NCBI RefSeq assembly: GCF_017809215.1
Contig: NZ_CP065424.1
Coordinates: forward strand, 104,001-168,000
Length of the DNA: 64,000 nt
Direction of reading: 5' to 3'
From: Heyndrickxia oleronia
Lineage (GTDB): Bacteria > Bacillota > Bacilli > Bacillales > Bacillaceae_C
This document shows, piece by piece, positions 36,705 through 48,994 of the stretch; the stretch's first letter is position 1; the number at the start of each line of letters is the position of its first letter. A program made the position numbers and the translations under genes. Below the pieces are notes generated by a model. That model worked only from the letters and a program-made list of their open reading frames with translations. It was not told the origin of the DNA and did not search any database.

Positions 36705-37241
36705 ATGTCACGTGTAGGTAAAAAACCTATTGAAATTCCTTCTGGTGTAACTGTTACATTAGACGGAAATCATGTTACTGTTAAGGGTCCTAAAGGCGAG
36801 CTTACTCGCAGCTTTAACCCTGACATTACAATCAATATCGAAGAGAACGTAATTAACATTACTCGTCCAACTGATAATAAAGAGCATCGTGCATTACACG
36901 GTACAACTCGTGCGTTATTAGCGAATATGGTTGAGGGTGTTTCAAAAGGATTCGAAAAATCTTTAGAATTAATCGGGGTTGGATATCGTGCCCAAAAACA
37001 AGGTTCAAAACTTGTTCTTAACGTAGGTTATTCTCACCCAGTTGAATTCGAAGCAGAAGAAGGTCTTGAAATCGAAGTTCCTTCAAATACAAAAGTTATT
37101 GTAAAAGGTACTAGCAAAGAGCGCGTAGGTGCACTAGCTGCTAATATCCGTGGTGTTCGTCCGCCTGAACCTTATAAAGGAAAAGGAATTCGTTATGAAG
37201 GCGAATATGTACGTAGAAAAGAAGGTAAAACTGGTAAGTAA
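36705..37241 (+). CDS. rplF: 50S ribosomal protein L6
   Basis: A 178-aa protein near the factor-binding site, made of two similar domains. [16 protein letters not shown] and the C-terminal [24 protein letters not shown] motif are diagnostic. A GGAGGTG RBS is present. Confidence 0.97.
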   Translation: MSRVGKKPIEIPSGVTVTLDGNHVTVKGPKGELTRSFNPDITINIEENVINITRPTDNKEHRALHGTTRALLANMVEGVSKGFEKSLELIGVGYRAQKQGSKLVLNVGYSHPVEFEAEEGLEIEVPSNTKVIVKGTSKERVGALAANIRGVRPPEPYKGKGIRYEGEYVRRKEGKTGK

Positions 37242-37275
37242 TGCAGCGTAAGCAATAAGAAAGGAGTGACCTCGG

Positions 37276-37638
37276 GTGATCACTAAGCCAGATAAAAATA
37301 AGGTACGTAAGAAAAGACATGCTCGTGTACGTTCTAAATTAAGTGGTACATCGACTCGTCCTCGTTTAAACGTATATCGTTCTAACAAAAACATTTACGC
37401 TCAGTTGATCGATGATTTAAATGGTGTAACTTTAGCTAGTGCTTCTACATTAGATAAAGATTTAAACCTTGAATCTAACAGCAATATTGATGCAGCTCAA
37501 AAAGTGGGCGAATTGATTGCTAAGCGTGCAGTTGACAAAGGCTTTAAAGCTGTCGTGTTTGATCGTGGTGGATACCTCTATCATGGACGTATTAAAGCTC
37601 TTGCAGATGCAGCTCGTGAAAACGGCTTAGAATTTTAA
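37276..37638 (+). CDS. rplR: 50S ribosomal protein L18
   Basis: A 120-aa 5S rRNA-binding protein with a basic N-terminus ([19 protein letters not shown]) and the C-terminal [22 protein letters not shown] motif. The start is GTG 37276 after AAGGAGTGA. Confidence 0.96.
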   Translation: MITKPDKNKVRKKRHARVRSKLSGTSTRPRLNVYRSNKNIYAQLIDDLNGVTLASASTLDKDLNLESNSNIDAAQKVGELIAKRAVDKGFKAVVFDRGGYLYHGRIKALADAARENGLEF

Positions 37639-37660
37639 TAGAAAAAGGAGGGACAAATAG

Positions 37661-38161
37661 ATGCGTCATATTGATCCTAACAAACTTGAGTTAGAAGAAC
37701 GCGTTGTTACAGTTAACCGTGTTGCAAAAGTTGTTAAAGGTGGACGTCGTTTCCGTTTCTCAGCACTTGTAGTTGTAGGTGACAGAAATGGTCATGTAGG
37801 CTTTGGTACTGGTAAAGCTCAAGAAGTACCTGATGCAATTCGTAAAGCGGTTGAAGATGCAAAGAAAAACTTAGTAGAAGTAACTATTGTTGGAACTACT
37901 ATTCCACATGAAGTTATTGGCCGCTTCGGTGCTGGTCAAATTCTAATGAAACCAGGTTCTCCGGGTACTGGAGTTATTGCTGGTGGTCCTGTTCGTGCGG
38001 TATTAGAATTAGGTGGGGTTGCAGATATTACATCTAAATCACTTGGTTCAAATACTCCAATTAACATGATCCGTGCTACTATCGACGGTATTAAACAATT
38101 AAAACGTGTTGAAGAAGTTGCTAAATTACGTAATAAATCAGTAGAAGAACTGTTAGGATAA
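37661..38161 (+). CDS. rpsE: 30S ribosomal protein S5
   Basis: A 166-aa fidelity protein; ram-type and spectinomycin-resistance changes arise in its loop near [11 protein letters not shown]. The S5 domains [15 protein letters not shown] and the C-terminal [19 protein letters not shown] are complete. The RBS is AAAAGGAGG. rpmD follows after 12 bp. Confidence 0.97.
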   Translation: MRHIDPNKLELEERVVTVNRVAKVVKGGRRFRFSALVVVGDRNGHVGFGTGKAQEVPDAIRKAVEDAKKNLVEVTIVGTTIPHEVIGRFGAGQILMKPGSPGTGVIAGGPVRAVLELGGVADITSKSLGSNTPINMIRATIDGIKQLKRVEEVAKLRNKSVEELLG

Positions 38162-38173
38162 GGAGGGATTTTA

Positions 38174-38356
38174 ATGGCAAACAAATTAGCAATTACCCTC
38201 ACTCGCAGCTTGATTGGTCGTCCACAAGATCAGCGTGAAACAGTTAAGGCTCTTGGTTTGCGCAAAACGAATCAAACTGTTGAGCATGAAGATAATGCCG
38301 CAATTCGAGGTATGGTCAATAAAGTTGCTCATCTCGTAACAGTAAAAGAACAGTAA
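38174..38356 (+). CDS. rpmD: 50S ribosomal protein L30
   Basis: A small 60-aa protein, [20 protein letters not shown]..., with the L30 core [21 protein letters not shown]. The RBS AAGGAGGG is good. It keeps the conserved place between rpsE and rplO. Confidence 0.96.
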   Translation: MANKLAITLTRSLIGRPQDQRETVKALGLRKTNQTVEHEDNAAIRGMVNKVAHLVTVKEQ

Positions 38357-38387
38357 TAGAATTTACTTATACAAGGAGGTGCCGACA

Positions 38388-38828
38388 ATGAAACTTCATG
38401 AATTAAAACCTGCTGAAGGTTCTCGTAAAGAGCGTAATCGTGTGGGTCGTGGTATTGGTTCAGGTAATGGAAAAACTGCTGGTAAAGGTCATAAAGGACA
38501 AAATGCTCGTTCTGGCGGTGGAGTACGTCCTGGCTTTGAAGGTGGTCAAACACCTTTATTCCGTCGTCTACCAAAACGCGGTTTCACAAACATTAACCGT
38601 AAAGATTATGCAATCGTGAATCTAGATGCTCTTAATCGTTTTGAAGATGGTACTGAAATCACACCGGTTCTTCTTATTGAAACAGGAGTAGTAAGCAAAG
38701 AGAAAGCAGGAATTAAAATTCTTGCAAATGGTAAGCTTGAGAAAAAATTAACAGTCAAAGCTCACAAATTCTCCTCTGCTGCTAAAGAAGCTATCGAAGC
38801 TGCTGGCGGACAAACTGAGGTGATTTAA
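38388..38828 (+). CDS. rplO: 50S ribosomal protein L15
   Basis: A 146-aa late assembly protein with the glycine-rich N-terminus ([20 protein letters not shown]). ATG 38388 gives the same length as in B. subtilis and follows AAGGAGGTG; the in-frame GTG at 38379 lies in that RBS. Its stop overlaps the secY start (TAATG). Confidence 0.96.
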   Translation: MKLHELKPAEGSRKERNRVGRGIGSGNGKTAGKGHKGQNARSGGGVRPGFEGGQTPLFRRLPKRGFTNINRKDYAIVNLDALNRFEDGTEITPVLLIETGVVSKEKAGIKILANGKLEKKLTVKAHKFSSAAKEAIEAAGGQTEVI

Positions 38829-40120
38829 TGCTAAAGACAATCTCCAATTTTATGCGTGTGGGTGATATAAGGAAAAAAATTATATTCACCCTTTTAATGT
38901 TAATTGTGTTTAGGATAGGGACATTTATCCCAGTTCCTGGTGTAGATGCTCGTGCATTAGAGGCAAATGATACTTCTGGCTTTTTTAGTATTTTAAATAC
39001 TTTTGGTGGTGGAGCGTTGTATCAGTTCTCCATCTTTGCCATGGGTATCATGCCTTATATCACAGCATCAATTATCATTCAGCTATTACAAATGGATGTT
39101 GTTCCAAAATTTACTGAATGGTCAAAGCAAGGGGAAGTTGGTCGACGTAAGTTAGCACAATTTACTAGATACTTCACTATTGTCCTTGGATTCATCGAAG
39201 CTCTTGGTATGTCATATGGATTTAATTCAATGACACAGGGTCAATTGATAAGTAATCCTGGTATAGGAACATATTTGACCATTGCCGTTGTATTAACAGC
39301 TGGTACGGCCTTTTTAATGTGGGTTGGTGAAGAGATTACAGCTAAAGGTGTAGGAAATGGTATTTCTATTATTATCTTGGCTGGTATCGTTGCCCGTATC
39401 CCTTCAGTTGTCCGTCAAATTTTTGAACAACAGCTAAGTAATGCTGGGAATCAGCTATTCATAAAAATTGTTGTTTTACTACTTATTGTGTTAGTTGTAT
39501 TAGCAATTATCGTTGCCGTTGTATTTATTCAACAGGCATTAAGAAAAATTCCTATTCAATATGCACAACGTCTAGCAGGTCGTAATCCTGTGGGCGGTCA
39601 ATCGACACACTTACCATTAAAAGTAAATGCAGCAGGTGTTATTCCAGTAATCTTTGCTGTTTCGTTTATCATTGCTCCTAGAACGATTGCATCCTTTTTT
39701 GGATCCAATGGTGTTACAGATACCATTCAATGGGTCTTTGACTATACGAAACCAGTTGGGATGATTATCTATGTTGCGTTAATTGTCGCTTTCACATATT
39801 TCTATGCGTTCGTACAAGTGAATCCTGAGCAGATGGCGGATAACCTCAAAAAGCAAGGCGGTTATATCCCTGGTATTCGTCCTGGTAAGAATACGAAAGA
39901 ATATTTAACATCGGTGTTATATCGTTTAACATTTATTGGTTCTATATTCTTAGCTATTATATCAATCCTTCCAATTTTCTTTACAAGTGTTGCTGGCTTG
40001 CCACAAGCCGCACAAATTGGTGGAACGAGTTTACTAGTCGTTGTCGGTGTAGCTCTTGATACAATGAAACAATTAGAATCTCAACTTGTGAAACGTCATT
40101 ATAAAGGCTTTATAAAATAA
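38828..40120 (+). CDS. secY: Preprotein translocase channel subunit SecY
   Basis: The 430-aa membrane channel for protein export, with ten membrane segments (the first about residues 19-37). The plug region follows TM1 (PGVDARALEAND), and the cytosolic loop RKIPIQYAQR is the SecA/ribosome contact. ATG is fused to the rplO stop. SecE is encoded at 12590; SecG is not in the window. Confidence 0.97.
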   Translation: MLKTISNFMRVGDIRKKIIFTLLMLIVFRIGTFIPVPGVDARALEANDTSGFFSILNTFGGGALYQFSIFAMGIMPYITASIIIQLLQMDVVPKFTEWSKQGEVGRRKLAQFTRYFTIVLGFIEALGMSYGFNSMTQGQLISNPGIGTYLTIAVVLTAGTAFLMWVGEEITAKGVGNGISIIILAGIVARIPSVVRQIFEQQLSNAGNQLFIKIVVLLLIVLVVLAIIVAVVFIQQALRKIPIQYAQRLAGRNPVGGQSTHLPLKVNAAGVIPVIFAVSFIIAPRTIASFFGSNGVTDTIQWVFDYTKPVGMIIYVALIVAFTYFYAFVQVNPEQMADNLKKQGGYIPGIRPGKNTKEYLTSVLYRLTFIGSIFLAIISILPIFFTSVAGLPQAAQIGGTSLLVVVGVALDTMKQLESQLVKRHYKGFIK

Positions 40121-40125
40121 ACTAT

Positions 40126-40835
<710 letters not shown>

Positions 40836-40850
40836 TAGGGTTTATAATAA

Positions 40851-41312
40851 TTGGATGTAATTGCTGAAAAATTTATTCGCAAGTTTGATGCAATTCCTTC
40901 ATATAAAGGGTATAATGGTTGACGTGGTATTTGTTCTAAGTCTTATTTAGGATTATTGCACGATAATTCCAGGTCATTTACGCTAAATGAAGGTGACATT
41001 TTAACAATAGATATGAATGGAGTATAGTTGTTATTCTGACTCTATATGTATATATCCTGTTGGTAAAATAGATGAAGAGACGCGGGATGCTCGCGGATGT
41101 GACAGAGGATTCTCTATCTTGGCTTAAATGAGTTAAAGCCTGGTGTGCGTCTTTCGAACATCTCTCATGCGATTCAAACATTTGTAGAAAATCATGGCTT
41201 TTCTATCGTTCGCGAGTATGCCGGACATGGGATTGGTCAAGAATTACATGAAGACCCACTATTACCTCATTATGGACCGCCTACCATAGGCACTCGCGTA
41301 AAAGTGGTATAA
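40851..41312 (+). pseudogene. map: Methionine aminopeptidase (map) pseudogene, truncated at both ends
   Basis: Type I methionine aminopeptidase removes the starting methionine from new proteins. Fragments are readable: LDVIAEKFIRKFDAIPSYKGYNG, stop, RGIC...LLHDNS, NEGDILTIDMNGV, stop, then after degenerate sequence (41020-41130) [34 protein letters not shown] and [10 protein letters not shown] before a final stop. About 40 N-terminal and 60 C-terminal residues, including glutamate metal ligands, are missing, and there are several in-frame stops. It keeps the exact syntenic slot between adk and infA. Another map gene must serve the cell. Confidence 0.93.
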
Positions 41313-41353
41313 GTTTATAGTCCATAAATGTAAGAAGAAGGGAGACGGGTTCG

Positions 41354-41720
<367 letters not shown>

Positions 41721-41726
41721 TAATGA

Positions 41727-42110
<384 letters not shown>

Positions 42111-42117
42111 TAAGTAA

Positions 42118-42525
<408 letters not shown>

Positions 42526-42542
42526 TTTTTTCTGTATAGAAT

Positions 42543-42571
42543 TTGTATCCATGTCAATAATGGGATATGAT
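42543..42571 (+). promoter_or_regulatory. Candidate internal promoter for rpoA-rplQ
   Basis: TTGTAT (42543-42548) and TATGAT (42566-42571) are 17 bp apart in the rpsK-rpoA gap, which is unusually wide for this operon. The rest of the gap (42572-42700) is a leader ending in the rpoA RBS; no clear hairpin. Confidence 0.4.
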
Positions 42572-42707
42572 ATGCATAAATTTTCAAAACAGAAATGATT
42601 AATCCAGTTGTTGTGCACAAACGGGAATGTAAACATGGGGAATTTCGGTTAGGTCGATAAAAATTTGTCTTGCCGGGGTTTCGACGTTTTGAAGGAGGGT
42701 AAATTGA

Positions 42708-43652
42708 ATGATTGAAATCGAAAAGCCAAAAATTGAAACGGTTGAGGTCAACGATGACGCAAGTTTTGGAAAGTTCGTCGTAGAGCCACTTGAGCGTGGA
42801 TATGGTACTACTTTGGGTAACTCCTTACGTCGTATCCTACTATCCTCACTTCCAGGTGCAGCTGTCACGTCTATTCAAATAGATGGTGTCATGCATGAGT
42901 TCTCAACAATTGAAGGCGTCGTTGAAGATGTAACATCAATTATTCTAAACATTAAAAAGCTAGCATTGAAAATATACTCTGACGAAGAAAAGACGCTTGA
43001 AATTAATGTGCAAGGAGAAGGAGTCGTAACAGCAGCAGATATTACACATGATAGCGATGTAGAAATTCTTAATCCGGATCTTTATATTGCTACGCTTGGA
43101 AAAAATGCTCACTTCCGCATGCGTATGTCAGCTGTAACTGGTCGCGGTTATACACCTGCTGAACAGAATAAACGCGAAGATCTTCCAATTGGTGTGATTC
43201 CGATTGATTCCATTTATACACCTGTACAACGTGTCAACTATCAAGTTGAAAATACACGTGTAGGTCAAGTGTCAAACTTTGATAAGCTTTCACTTGATGT
43301 ATGGACAGATGGAAGCATTGGTCCAAAGGAAGCAATATCCCTTGGTGCAAAAATTCTTACTGAGCACTTAAATATTTTCGTTGGATTAACTGATGAAGCA
43401 CAAAATGCTGAAATCATGGTTGAAAAAGAAGAAGATCAGAAGGAAAAAGTTCTTGAGATGACTATTGAAGAGCTTGATCTCTCCGTTCGTTCTTACAACT
43501 GCCTAAAACGTGCAGGAATCAATACTGTTCAGGAATTAGCTAATAAGACTGAAGAAGATATGATGAAGGTACGTAACTTAGGTCGTAAGTCTTTAGAGGA
43601 AGTAAAAGCAAAGTTAGATGAACTTGGCTTAGGCTTACGTAAAGACGATTGA
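42708..43652 (+). CDS. rpoA: DNA-directed RNA polymerase subunit alpha
   Basis: A 314-aa subunit that dimerises to nucleate polymerase assembly. The N-terminal domain has [19 protein letters not shown] (about 34-52); the flexible linker (about 228-245) contains acidic residues; the C-terminal domain has [19 protein letters not shown] and helix-hairpin-helix [11 protein letters not shown] for UP-element and activator contacts. The RBS is GAAGGAGGG. Confidence 0.97.
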   Translation: MIEIEKPKIETVEVNDDASFGKFVVEPLERGYGTTLGNSLRRILLSSLPGAAVTSIQIDGVMHEFSTIEGVVEDVTSIILNIKKLALKIYSDEEKTLEINVQGEGVVTAADITHDSDVEILNPDLYIATLGKNAHFRMRMSAVTGRGYTPAEQNKREDLPIGVIPIDSIYTPVQRVNYQVENTRVGQVSNFDKLSLDVWTDGSIGPKEAISLGAKILTEHLNIFVGLTDEAQNAEIMVEKEEDQKEKVLEMTIEELDLSVRSYNCLKRAGINTVQELANKTEEDMMKVRNLGRKSLEEVKAKLDELGLGLRKDD

Positions 43653-43665
43653 TATTACGATATAA

Positions 43666-44061
<396 letters not shown>

Positions 44062-44076
44062 TAAAATATTTATTCT

Positions 44077-44123
44077 AAAAGGGCAGGACAGTTAGTTATA
44101 ACTGCTTCTATGCCCTTTTTTTT
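44077..44123 (+). terminator. Rho-independent terminator after rplQ
   Basis: AAAAGGGCA and TGCCCTTTTTTTT enclose a second inner stem (CAGTTA/TAACTG). Eight Ts follow. It closes the ribosomal superoperon. Confidence 0.92.
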
Positions 44124-44250
44124 ACAAAACTCATTTCTAGAATTTTGTAAAACTAGATTTATGTAAATTCATTATTCAAACATGAATTTAAATAATGCGA
44201 TGTATTGAAGCTAATAGAGTGTTACGATGGGTAGACATTGTCTATTACGT

Positions 44251-44346
44251 CTAGCTCCTTGCATCCCTCTCCATCTCTATTTATATAGAGAAGTTTGTGA
44301 CCAGGGAAGTGTTGATTTCCCCAGGAGAGGGGTGCAGGCTTTTTTA
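44251..44346 (+). ncRNA. Structured three-stem element with terminal T tract upstream of ecfA1
   Basis: An outer stem of 15 bp with G-T pairs (44258-44272 with 44324-44338) encloses two hairpins, CTCTAT/ATAGAG (44275-44290) and GGGAA/TTCCC (44304-44319), and is followed by CTTTTTTATTTT. The layout is a three-way junction ending as a terminator, about 180 nt before ecfA1. It starts with CTAGCTCC, like the CTAGCGCC element at 20636, so it may be a dispersed intergenic repeat. The rest of the 460-bp gap is A+T-rich and I see no firm promoter. Confidence 0.5.
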
Positions 44347-44529
44347 TTTTGTATCTTTATTAAGGGTATTTTTGATTAGGTTGTTGTTCATGAGGGTAGG
44401 CATCTTAATACAACTGATATAAGTTTGTTTCATCTTATCGACAAGTCGAGTCAGTGATATCTTTAAAAATGAGGAGAAAAATAGTTATTGCATTTATAGA
44501 TGATTATCTTGTTGTAAGGGGGCTTGGAA

Positions 44530-45369
44530 ATGGTGAGACAGATTATTTCTATTGAACATGTTTTCTATCGTTATCCAGGACAAGATCCATATGTTCTAAA
44601 AGATATATCATTATCCATCAATGAAGGGGAATGGTTAGCGATTGTGGGGCATAATGGCTCAGGCAAGTCAACTTTGGCTAAGATGCTTAATGGTCTGCAC
44701 TATCCAGAAAAAGGGGAAGTTAGGATAGATACTCTTCCATTAACAGAAGAAACAGTGTGGGAGATTAGAAAACAAATAGGTATGGTTTTTCAAAATCCTG
44801 ATAATCAGTTTGTTGGAACAACTGTACAAGATGATGTGGCTTTTGGTTTGGAAAATAACGGGGTCCCACAAAATATTATGGTGGAGAGAGTAAATCATGC
44901 CTTGGAAAGAGTAAATATGCATTCGTTTCTCGATCAAGAGCCACACCATTTATCAGGTGGACAAAAACAAAGGGTAGCTATTGCTGGAGTCATTGCTCTA
45001 CAGCCCAAAGTAATCATTTTGGACGAGGCCACTTCTATGCTTGATCCTAAGGGGCGTAAAGAGGTTTTGGAGACGATATTTGAGTTGAAAGAGGAATTAG
45101 GACTAACGGTTATATCCATTACACATGATCTGGAAGAAGCATCAAAGGCTGATCGCATTGTTGTGTTAAATAAAGGTGAAGTTTATAACGAAGGAACTCC
45201 GATGGAGATCTTCCAAATGCAAGAAGAATTAATTGAGCTAGGATTAGATATTCCCTTTTCAATTAAAATGGGCAAAGAGTTAGAGAAACAAGGGTTTACA
45301 TTAGAGAAAAATTACTTAACGGAAAATGAATTGGTGGATGCACTATGGACATTACACTTGAACAAGTAG
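44530..45369 (+). CDS. ecfA1: ECF transporter ATPase EcfA1
   Basis: ATPase of the energy-coupling-factor module shared by several vitamin/cofactor S components at the membrane. The 279-aa ABC domain has Walker [10 protein letters not shown] (40-48), Q-loop MVFQNPDNQ, signature LSGGQKQR, Walker [13 protein letters not shown] and the switch His in [11 protein letters not shown] 44530 has AAGGGGG ahead; a TTG two codons before it is inside the RBS spacing. The 3' end overlaps ecfA2 by 25 bp. Confidence 0.96.
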   Translation: MVRQIISIEHVFYRYPGQDPYVLKDISLSINEGEWLAIVGHNGSGKSTLAKMLNGLHYPEKGEVRIDTLPLTEETVWEIRKQIGMVFQNPDNQFVGTTVQDDVAFGLENNGVPQNIMVERVNHALERVNMHSFLDQEPHHLSGGQKQRVAIAGVIALQPKVIILDEATSMLDPKGRKEVLETIFELKEELGLTVISITHDLEEASKADRIVVLNKGEVYNEGTPMEIFQMQEELIELGLDIPFSIKMGKELEKQGFTLEKNYLTENELVDALWTLHLNK

Positions 45370-46214
45370 AGTACAGATATCAGGCAAATACACCTTTTGA
45401 AAGACTAGCTATCAAAAATATCAATCTCACTATCCCTTCAGGAAAATTTATTGCAATTATTGGACATACTGGATCTGGTAAGTCCACCCTTTTACAGCAC
45501 TTAAATGCTCTATTACAGCCAACTAATGGCATAGTAAAAATTGGGGAAACAGTGATTCATTCAGATAAAAAGGAAAAGGCACTTCGTCATGTTCGTCAAA
45601 AGGTAGGAATTGTTTTTCAATTTCCGGAGCATCAACTATTTGAGGAGACTGTTGAAAAGGATATATGCTTTGGACCGATGAACTTTGGTGTGAGTAAGGA
45701 TGAGGCAATAAAGCGTGCAAAGGAATTAATTGTTCAGGTTGGTTTAACTGAAGAGACTTTGTCAAAATCACCATTTGATTTATCAGGTGGGCAGATGCGC
45801 CGTGTGGCAATTGCTGGGGTTTTAGCAATGGATCCTGATGTATTAGTTCTTGATGAACCAACTGCAGGATTAGACCCAAGGGGTCGAAAAGAAATTATGG
45901 ATATGTTTTATCAACTTCATAAGGAAAAGGGCCTGTCAACTGTACTTGTCACCCATAGTATGGAGGACGCAGCGAAGTATGCAGATGAACTTGTTATCAT
46001 GCATCAAGGGGAGATTAAACGTAGAGGGACACCTAGAGATATTTTTTCAAATCCAGATGAATTAATTTCATTAGGATTGAACGTGCCCGATGTTGTCCAT
46101 TTTCAATATTTGCTTGAAGAAAGAATGAACAAACGGCTCGGAAAAACTTGCTTAACGATTGAGGAACTAGCGAGTGTTCTCAAGGAGTTCAACATTAGGG
46201 GTGAACGACCATGA
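45345..46214 (+). CDS. ecfA2: ECF transporter ATPase EcfA2
   Basis: The second ATPase of the module, 289 aa, which heterodimerises with EcfA1. Walker A is GHTGSGKST, the Q-loop [14 protein letters not shown], the signature LSGGQMRR and Walker [13 protein letters not shown]; the switch His is in VTHSMEDA. The start lies inside ecfA1, and the stop overlaps ecfT (ATGA), so the three genes are translationally coupled. Confidence 0.96.
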   Translation: MDITLEQVEYRYQANTPFERLAIKNINLTIPSGKFIAIIGHTGSGKSTLLQHLNALLQPTNGIVKIGETVIHSDKKEKALRHVRQKVGIVFQFPEHQLFEETVEKDICFGPMNFGVSKDEAIKRAKELIVQVGLTEETLSKSPFDLSGGQMRRVAIAGVLAMDPDVLVLDEPTAGLDPRGRKEIMDMFYQLHKEKGLSTVLVTHSMEDAAKYADELVIMHQGEIKRRGTPRDIFSNPDELISLGLNVPDVVHFQYLLEERMNKRLGKTCLTIEELASVLKEFNIRGERP

Positions 46215-47008
46215 TGGAGAAAATGATTATTGGTCGTTATGTTCCGACAGATTCGATGATCCATCGACTTGATCCACGTTCTAAATTGATTTTTGTCTTT
46301 GCTTTTATTTGTATAGTGTTTTTAGCTAATAACTTAGTAACTTATGGGATTTTAGTGGTCTTTACCATTCTTCTTATTTTGCTTTCTAAAATACCCTTTA
46401 GTTTCTTTTTAAAAGGATTGAAGCCGATACTATGGTTAATTCTATTTACCTTGTTTTTACATCTTTTCTTTACAAAACAAGGTAGTTTGATTTTTCATTT
46501 AGGCTTTGTAAAAATCTATGAAGAAGGTGTAAGGCAAGGGGTTTTTATTTCTCTCCGCTTTATGCTATTAATTTTCGTAACTTCCTTGATGACATTAACA
46601 ACAACACCAATTTCATTAACGGATGGATTAGAAACTTTATTACATCCTTTAAAGAAAATAAAATTTCCTGTTCATGAGCTTGCTTTGATGATGTCTATTT
46701 CATTGCGCTTTATTCCTACATTAATGGATGAAACAGATAAGATAATGAAGGCACAAATGGCAAGAGGAGTGGACTTCTCTGGTGGTCCTATTAAAGATCG
46801 AGTAAAGGCAATTATTCCTTTACTTATCCCACTTTTCATTAGCTCGTTTAAACGTGCTGAGGAATTAGCGATTGCAATGGAGGCAAGAGGATACCGAGGG
46901 GGAGAAGGCAGAACGAAGTTTCGATTACTAGCTTGGAAAAAGGCTGATTGGGTAGTCTTATTCATTCTATTTGCCTTAGCAGGAGTTTTAATTATTTTTA
47001 GAGCGTGA
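46211..47008 (+). CDS. ecfT: ECF transporter transmembrane protein EcfT
   Basis: The 265-aa membrane subunit that couples ATP hydrolysis by EcfA1A2 to substrate-binding S components. It has about five membrane helices (starting near residue 28 and ending near 262) and the two coupling-helix motifs with Ala-Arg-Gly (MARGVDF and MEARGYRGG). ATG 46211 is in the ecfA2 stop. S-component genes lie elsewhere. Confidence 0.96.
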   Translation: MMEKMIIGRYVPTDSMIHRLDPRSKLIFVFAFICIVFLANNLVTYGILVVFTILLILLSKIPFSFFLKGLKPILWLILFTLFLHLFFTKQGSLIFHLGFVKIYEEGVRQGVFISLRFMLLIFVTSLMTLTTTPISLTDGLETLLHPLKKIKFPVHELALMMSISLRFIPTLMDETDKIMKAQMARGVDFSGGPIKDRVKAIIPLLIPLFISSFKRAEELAIAMEARGYRGGEGRTKFRLLAWKKADWVVLFILFALAGVLIIFRA

Positions 47009-47018
47009 GGGAAGAGCC

Positions 47019-47759
47019 ATGCTTAGATATAAATGTACAATCGCCTATGATGGTTCAGGATTTTCAGGGTATCAAATTCAGCCAAAAGGTCGAACGGTAC
47101 AGGGAGAGCTTGAAGCGGCGTTAAAACGTATTCATAAGGATGAGGATATCCATGTAACGGGTTCAGGAAGGACGGATGCAGGGGTTCATGCAGTGGGGCA
47201 AGTGATTCATTTTGATTCTCCTTATAATATTCCTATTGACCGATGGCCCATTGTTTTAAATAGTGCGTTACCTGACGATATATCCGTTCAACATATTGAA
47301 GAGGTAACTTCTGATTTCCATGCAAGATATTCAGTTATTCAGAAGGAATATCGGTATAAGGTTTATACTGGAAAGATACGGGACCCGTTTAGCAGGAATT
47401 ATGCATATCATTTTCCTTATGAAATAAATGAGGATCAAATGAGGCAAGCGAGTCAATATTTAATTGGGACACATGATTTTACGAGTTTTTGTTCAGCAAA
47501 GACAGAAGTAATAGATCGTGTTCGAACCATTAATGAAATCAGCTTTATTCGGTCAAATCATGAATTAGAGGTTAGGTTTGTTGGAAATGGTTTTCTTTAT
47601 AATATGGTACGAATTCTAATGGGAACGTTGTTAGAAGTTGGTATTGGAAAAAGAAATCCTGAAGAAGTTCCTATAATACTCGAGAAAAAAAATCGGGTAA
47701 ATGCTGGAAAAACAGCTCCTTCTCAAGGACTGTATTTGTGGAAGGTTTACTACGAGTAA
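47019..47759 (+). CDS. truA: tRNA pseudouridine(38-40) synthase
   Basis: Converts uridines 38-40 in the anticodon arm to pseudouridine. The 246-aa protein has the catalytic GSGRTDAGVHAVGQV motif with Asp near residue 53, YDGSGFSGYQIQP at the N-terminus and VGNGFLYNMVRILMGTLLEVG. It follows ecfT by 10 bp, as in B. subtilis, and precedes rplM. Confidence 0.96.
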   Translation: MLRYKCTIAYDGSGFSGYQIQPKGRTVQGELEAALKRIHKDEDIHVTGSGRTDAGVHAVGQVIHFDSPYNIPIDRWPIVLNSALPDDISVQHIEEVTSDFHARYSVIQKEYRYKVYTGKIRDPFSRNYAYHFPYEINEDQMRQASQYLIGTHDFTSFCSAKTEVIDRVRTINEISFIRSNHELEVRFVGNGFLYNMVRILMGTLLEVGIGKRNPEEVPIILEKKNRVNAGKTAPSQGLYLWKVYYE

Positions 47760-47945
47760 ATTGTTTAGTTTCCATTTCCAGCTATCCTCAACATATTTTA
47801 TCGATATGTTAAATAACGGATTTTCCTGGAAATATTTAAAGTTTTTTTTCTTTTTAGGAAAGTCTAATGCGGCTTTTCATACGAGTTAGAAGAAACTAGT
47901 CTTCTTAGCTAGTGCTAAAACAACTAATCCAGGTGTAACATCTTC

Positions 47946-47974
47946 TTGACATTGACTTAATAAAAAGATATTAT
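47946..47974 (+). promoter_or_regulatory. Promoter of rplM-rpsI
   Basis: Consensus TTGACA (47946-47951) is 17 bp from TATTAT (47969-47974). The transcript would start near 47981, immediately upstream of the L13 leader hairpin. The preceding part of the gap (47760-47945) shows no gene. Confidence 0.75.
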
Positions 47975-47993
47975 TACCTATGGTATGTTATTT

Positions 47994-48040
47994 AACCCCA
48001 CAAATAAGCCCCGGAAACTTATCTGTGTAAAAATAAATAC
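47994..48040 (+). promoter_or_regulatory. L13 ribosomal protein leader
   Basis: CCACAAATAAG pairs with CTTATCTGTG around CCCCGGAAA, followed by AAAAATAAATACGG. Position and sequence match the L13 leader of bacilli, an autoregulatory mRNA structure upstream of rplM-rpsI. Confidence 0.8.
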
Positions 48041-48077
48041 GGTAGAATTTAATTTTTTATTTTAGGAGGGTAACTCA

Positions 48078-48512
48078 ATGCGTACTTATATGGCTAATGC
48101 TAATACTGTAGAACGTAAATGGTACGTTGTGGATGCTGAAGGTAAAACTTTAGGTCGTTTAGCAAGTGAAGTAGCATCTATTTTACGTGGTAAACATAAA
48201 CCAACATTCACACCGCATGTTGATACTGGTGATCATGTCATCATTTTAAATGCTTCAAAAATCGAATTAACTGGTAAAAAATTATCTGATAAAATTTATT
48301 ACCGTCACACTCAATTTGCAGGCGGTTTAAAAACTCGTACTGCAGGTGAAATGCGTACAAACTATCCTACGAAAATGCTTGAATTAGCAATTAAAGGCAT
48401 GCTTCCAAAAGGATCTTTAGGTCGTCAAATGATCAAAAAATTACATGTATATGCTGGAGCAGAGCATAAGCATGAAGCACAAAAACCAGAAGTGTACGAA
48501 CTTCGCGGATAA
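48078..48512 (+). CDS. rplM: 50S ribosomal protein L13
   Basis: A 144-aa early assembly protein. [20 protein letters not shown] and the C-terminal [18 protein letters not shown] are signatures. TTTAGGAGGG precedes ATG 48078. It is coexpressed with rpsI, 21 bp downstream. Confidence 0.97.
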   Translation: MRTYMANANTVERKWYVVDAEGKTLGRLASEVASILRGKHKPTFTPHVDTGDHVIILNASKIELTGKKLSDKIYYRHTQFAGGLKTRTAGEMRTNYPTKMLELAIKGMLPKGSLGRQMIKKLHVYAGAEHKHEAQKPEVYELRG

Positions 48513-48533
48513 TTAATAAGGGAGGGTATTATT

Positions 48534-48926
48534 TTGGCACAAGTTCAATATTACGGTACAGGACGTCGTAAAAGCTCTGTAGCGCGTGTACGTTTAGTTC
48601 CTGGTAACGGAAAAATCGTTATCAATAATCGTGATGTAGCAGACTACATTCCATTCGCAGCTTTAATCGAAGTAATTAAACAACCATTAAACGCAACTGA
48701 AACTTTAGGTAATTATGATGTTTTAGTTAATGTTAATGGTGGTGGTTTCACAGGTCAAGCTGGAGCAATCCGTCATGGTATCGCTCGTGCATTATTGCAA
48801 GCTGATCCTGAATACCGCACAACTTTAAAACGTGCAGGATTATTAACACGTGACGCTCGTATGAAAGAACGTAAAAAATACGGTCTTAAAGGCGCTCGTC
48901 GTGCACCTCAGTTCTCAAAACGTTAA
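48534..48926 (+). CDS. rpsI: 30S ribosomal protein S9
   Basis: A 130-aa head protein whose C-terminal tail ending in SKR touches the P-site t[22 protein letters not shown] and the tail RRAPQFSKR are intact. The start is TTG 48534 after AAGGGAGG. Its last 15 bases, including the stop, form the attachment core of an integrated element, which restored the reading frame exactly but separated the gene from its likely terminator at 51380. Confidence 0.97.
   Translation: MAQVQYYGTGRRKSSVARVRLVPGNGKIVINNRDVADYIPFAALIEVIKQPLNATETLGNYDVLVNVNGGGFTGQAGAIRHGIARALLQADPEYRTTLKRAGLLTRDARMKERKKYGLKGARRAPQFSKR
48912..48926 (+). repeat. Left attachment site (attL) in the rpsI 3' end
   Basis: TTCTCAAAACGTTAA covers the last four sense codons and stop of rpsI and is repeated exactly at 51342-51356. 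Just inside, CCTTATTGCATCAA (48931-48944) resembles CCTTGTTGTATCAA beside the other copy (12 of 14 bases). rpsI is a known insertion target for integrative elements of Gram-positive bacteria. Confidence 0.85.
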
Positions 48927-48961
48927 TCAATTCCTTATTGCATCAACGTTTACAAAGTTTT

Positions 48962-48990
48962 TTTGGTTCAAGTTGGTTCAAATCAACTTG
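48962..48990 (+). repeat. Direct repeats near attL, possible integrase arm sites
   Basis: GGTTCAAGTTGGTTCAAATC holds two GGTTCAA units. A matching pair, AGTTCAAATTGGTTCAAG, lies at 51213-51230 near attR. Tyrosine integrases often bind short direct repeats with their N-terminal domain close to both ends. Confidence 0.5.
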
Positions 48991-48994
48991 TACC

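Noticed and set aside
47701..47889. Short plus-strand frame overlapping the end of truA
   Set aside because: No RBS and it runs into the L13 leader region; composition is non-coding.
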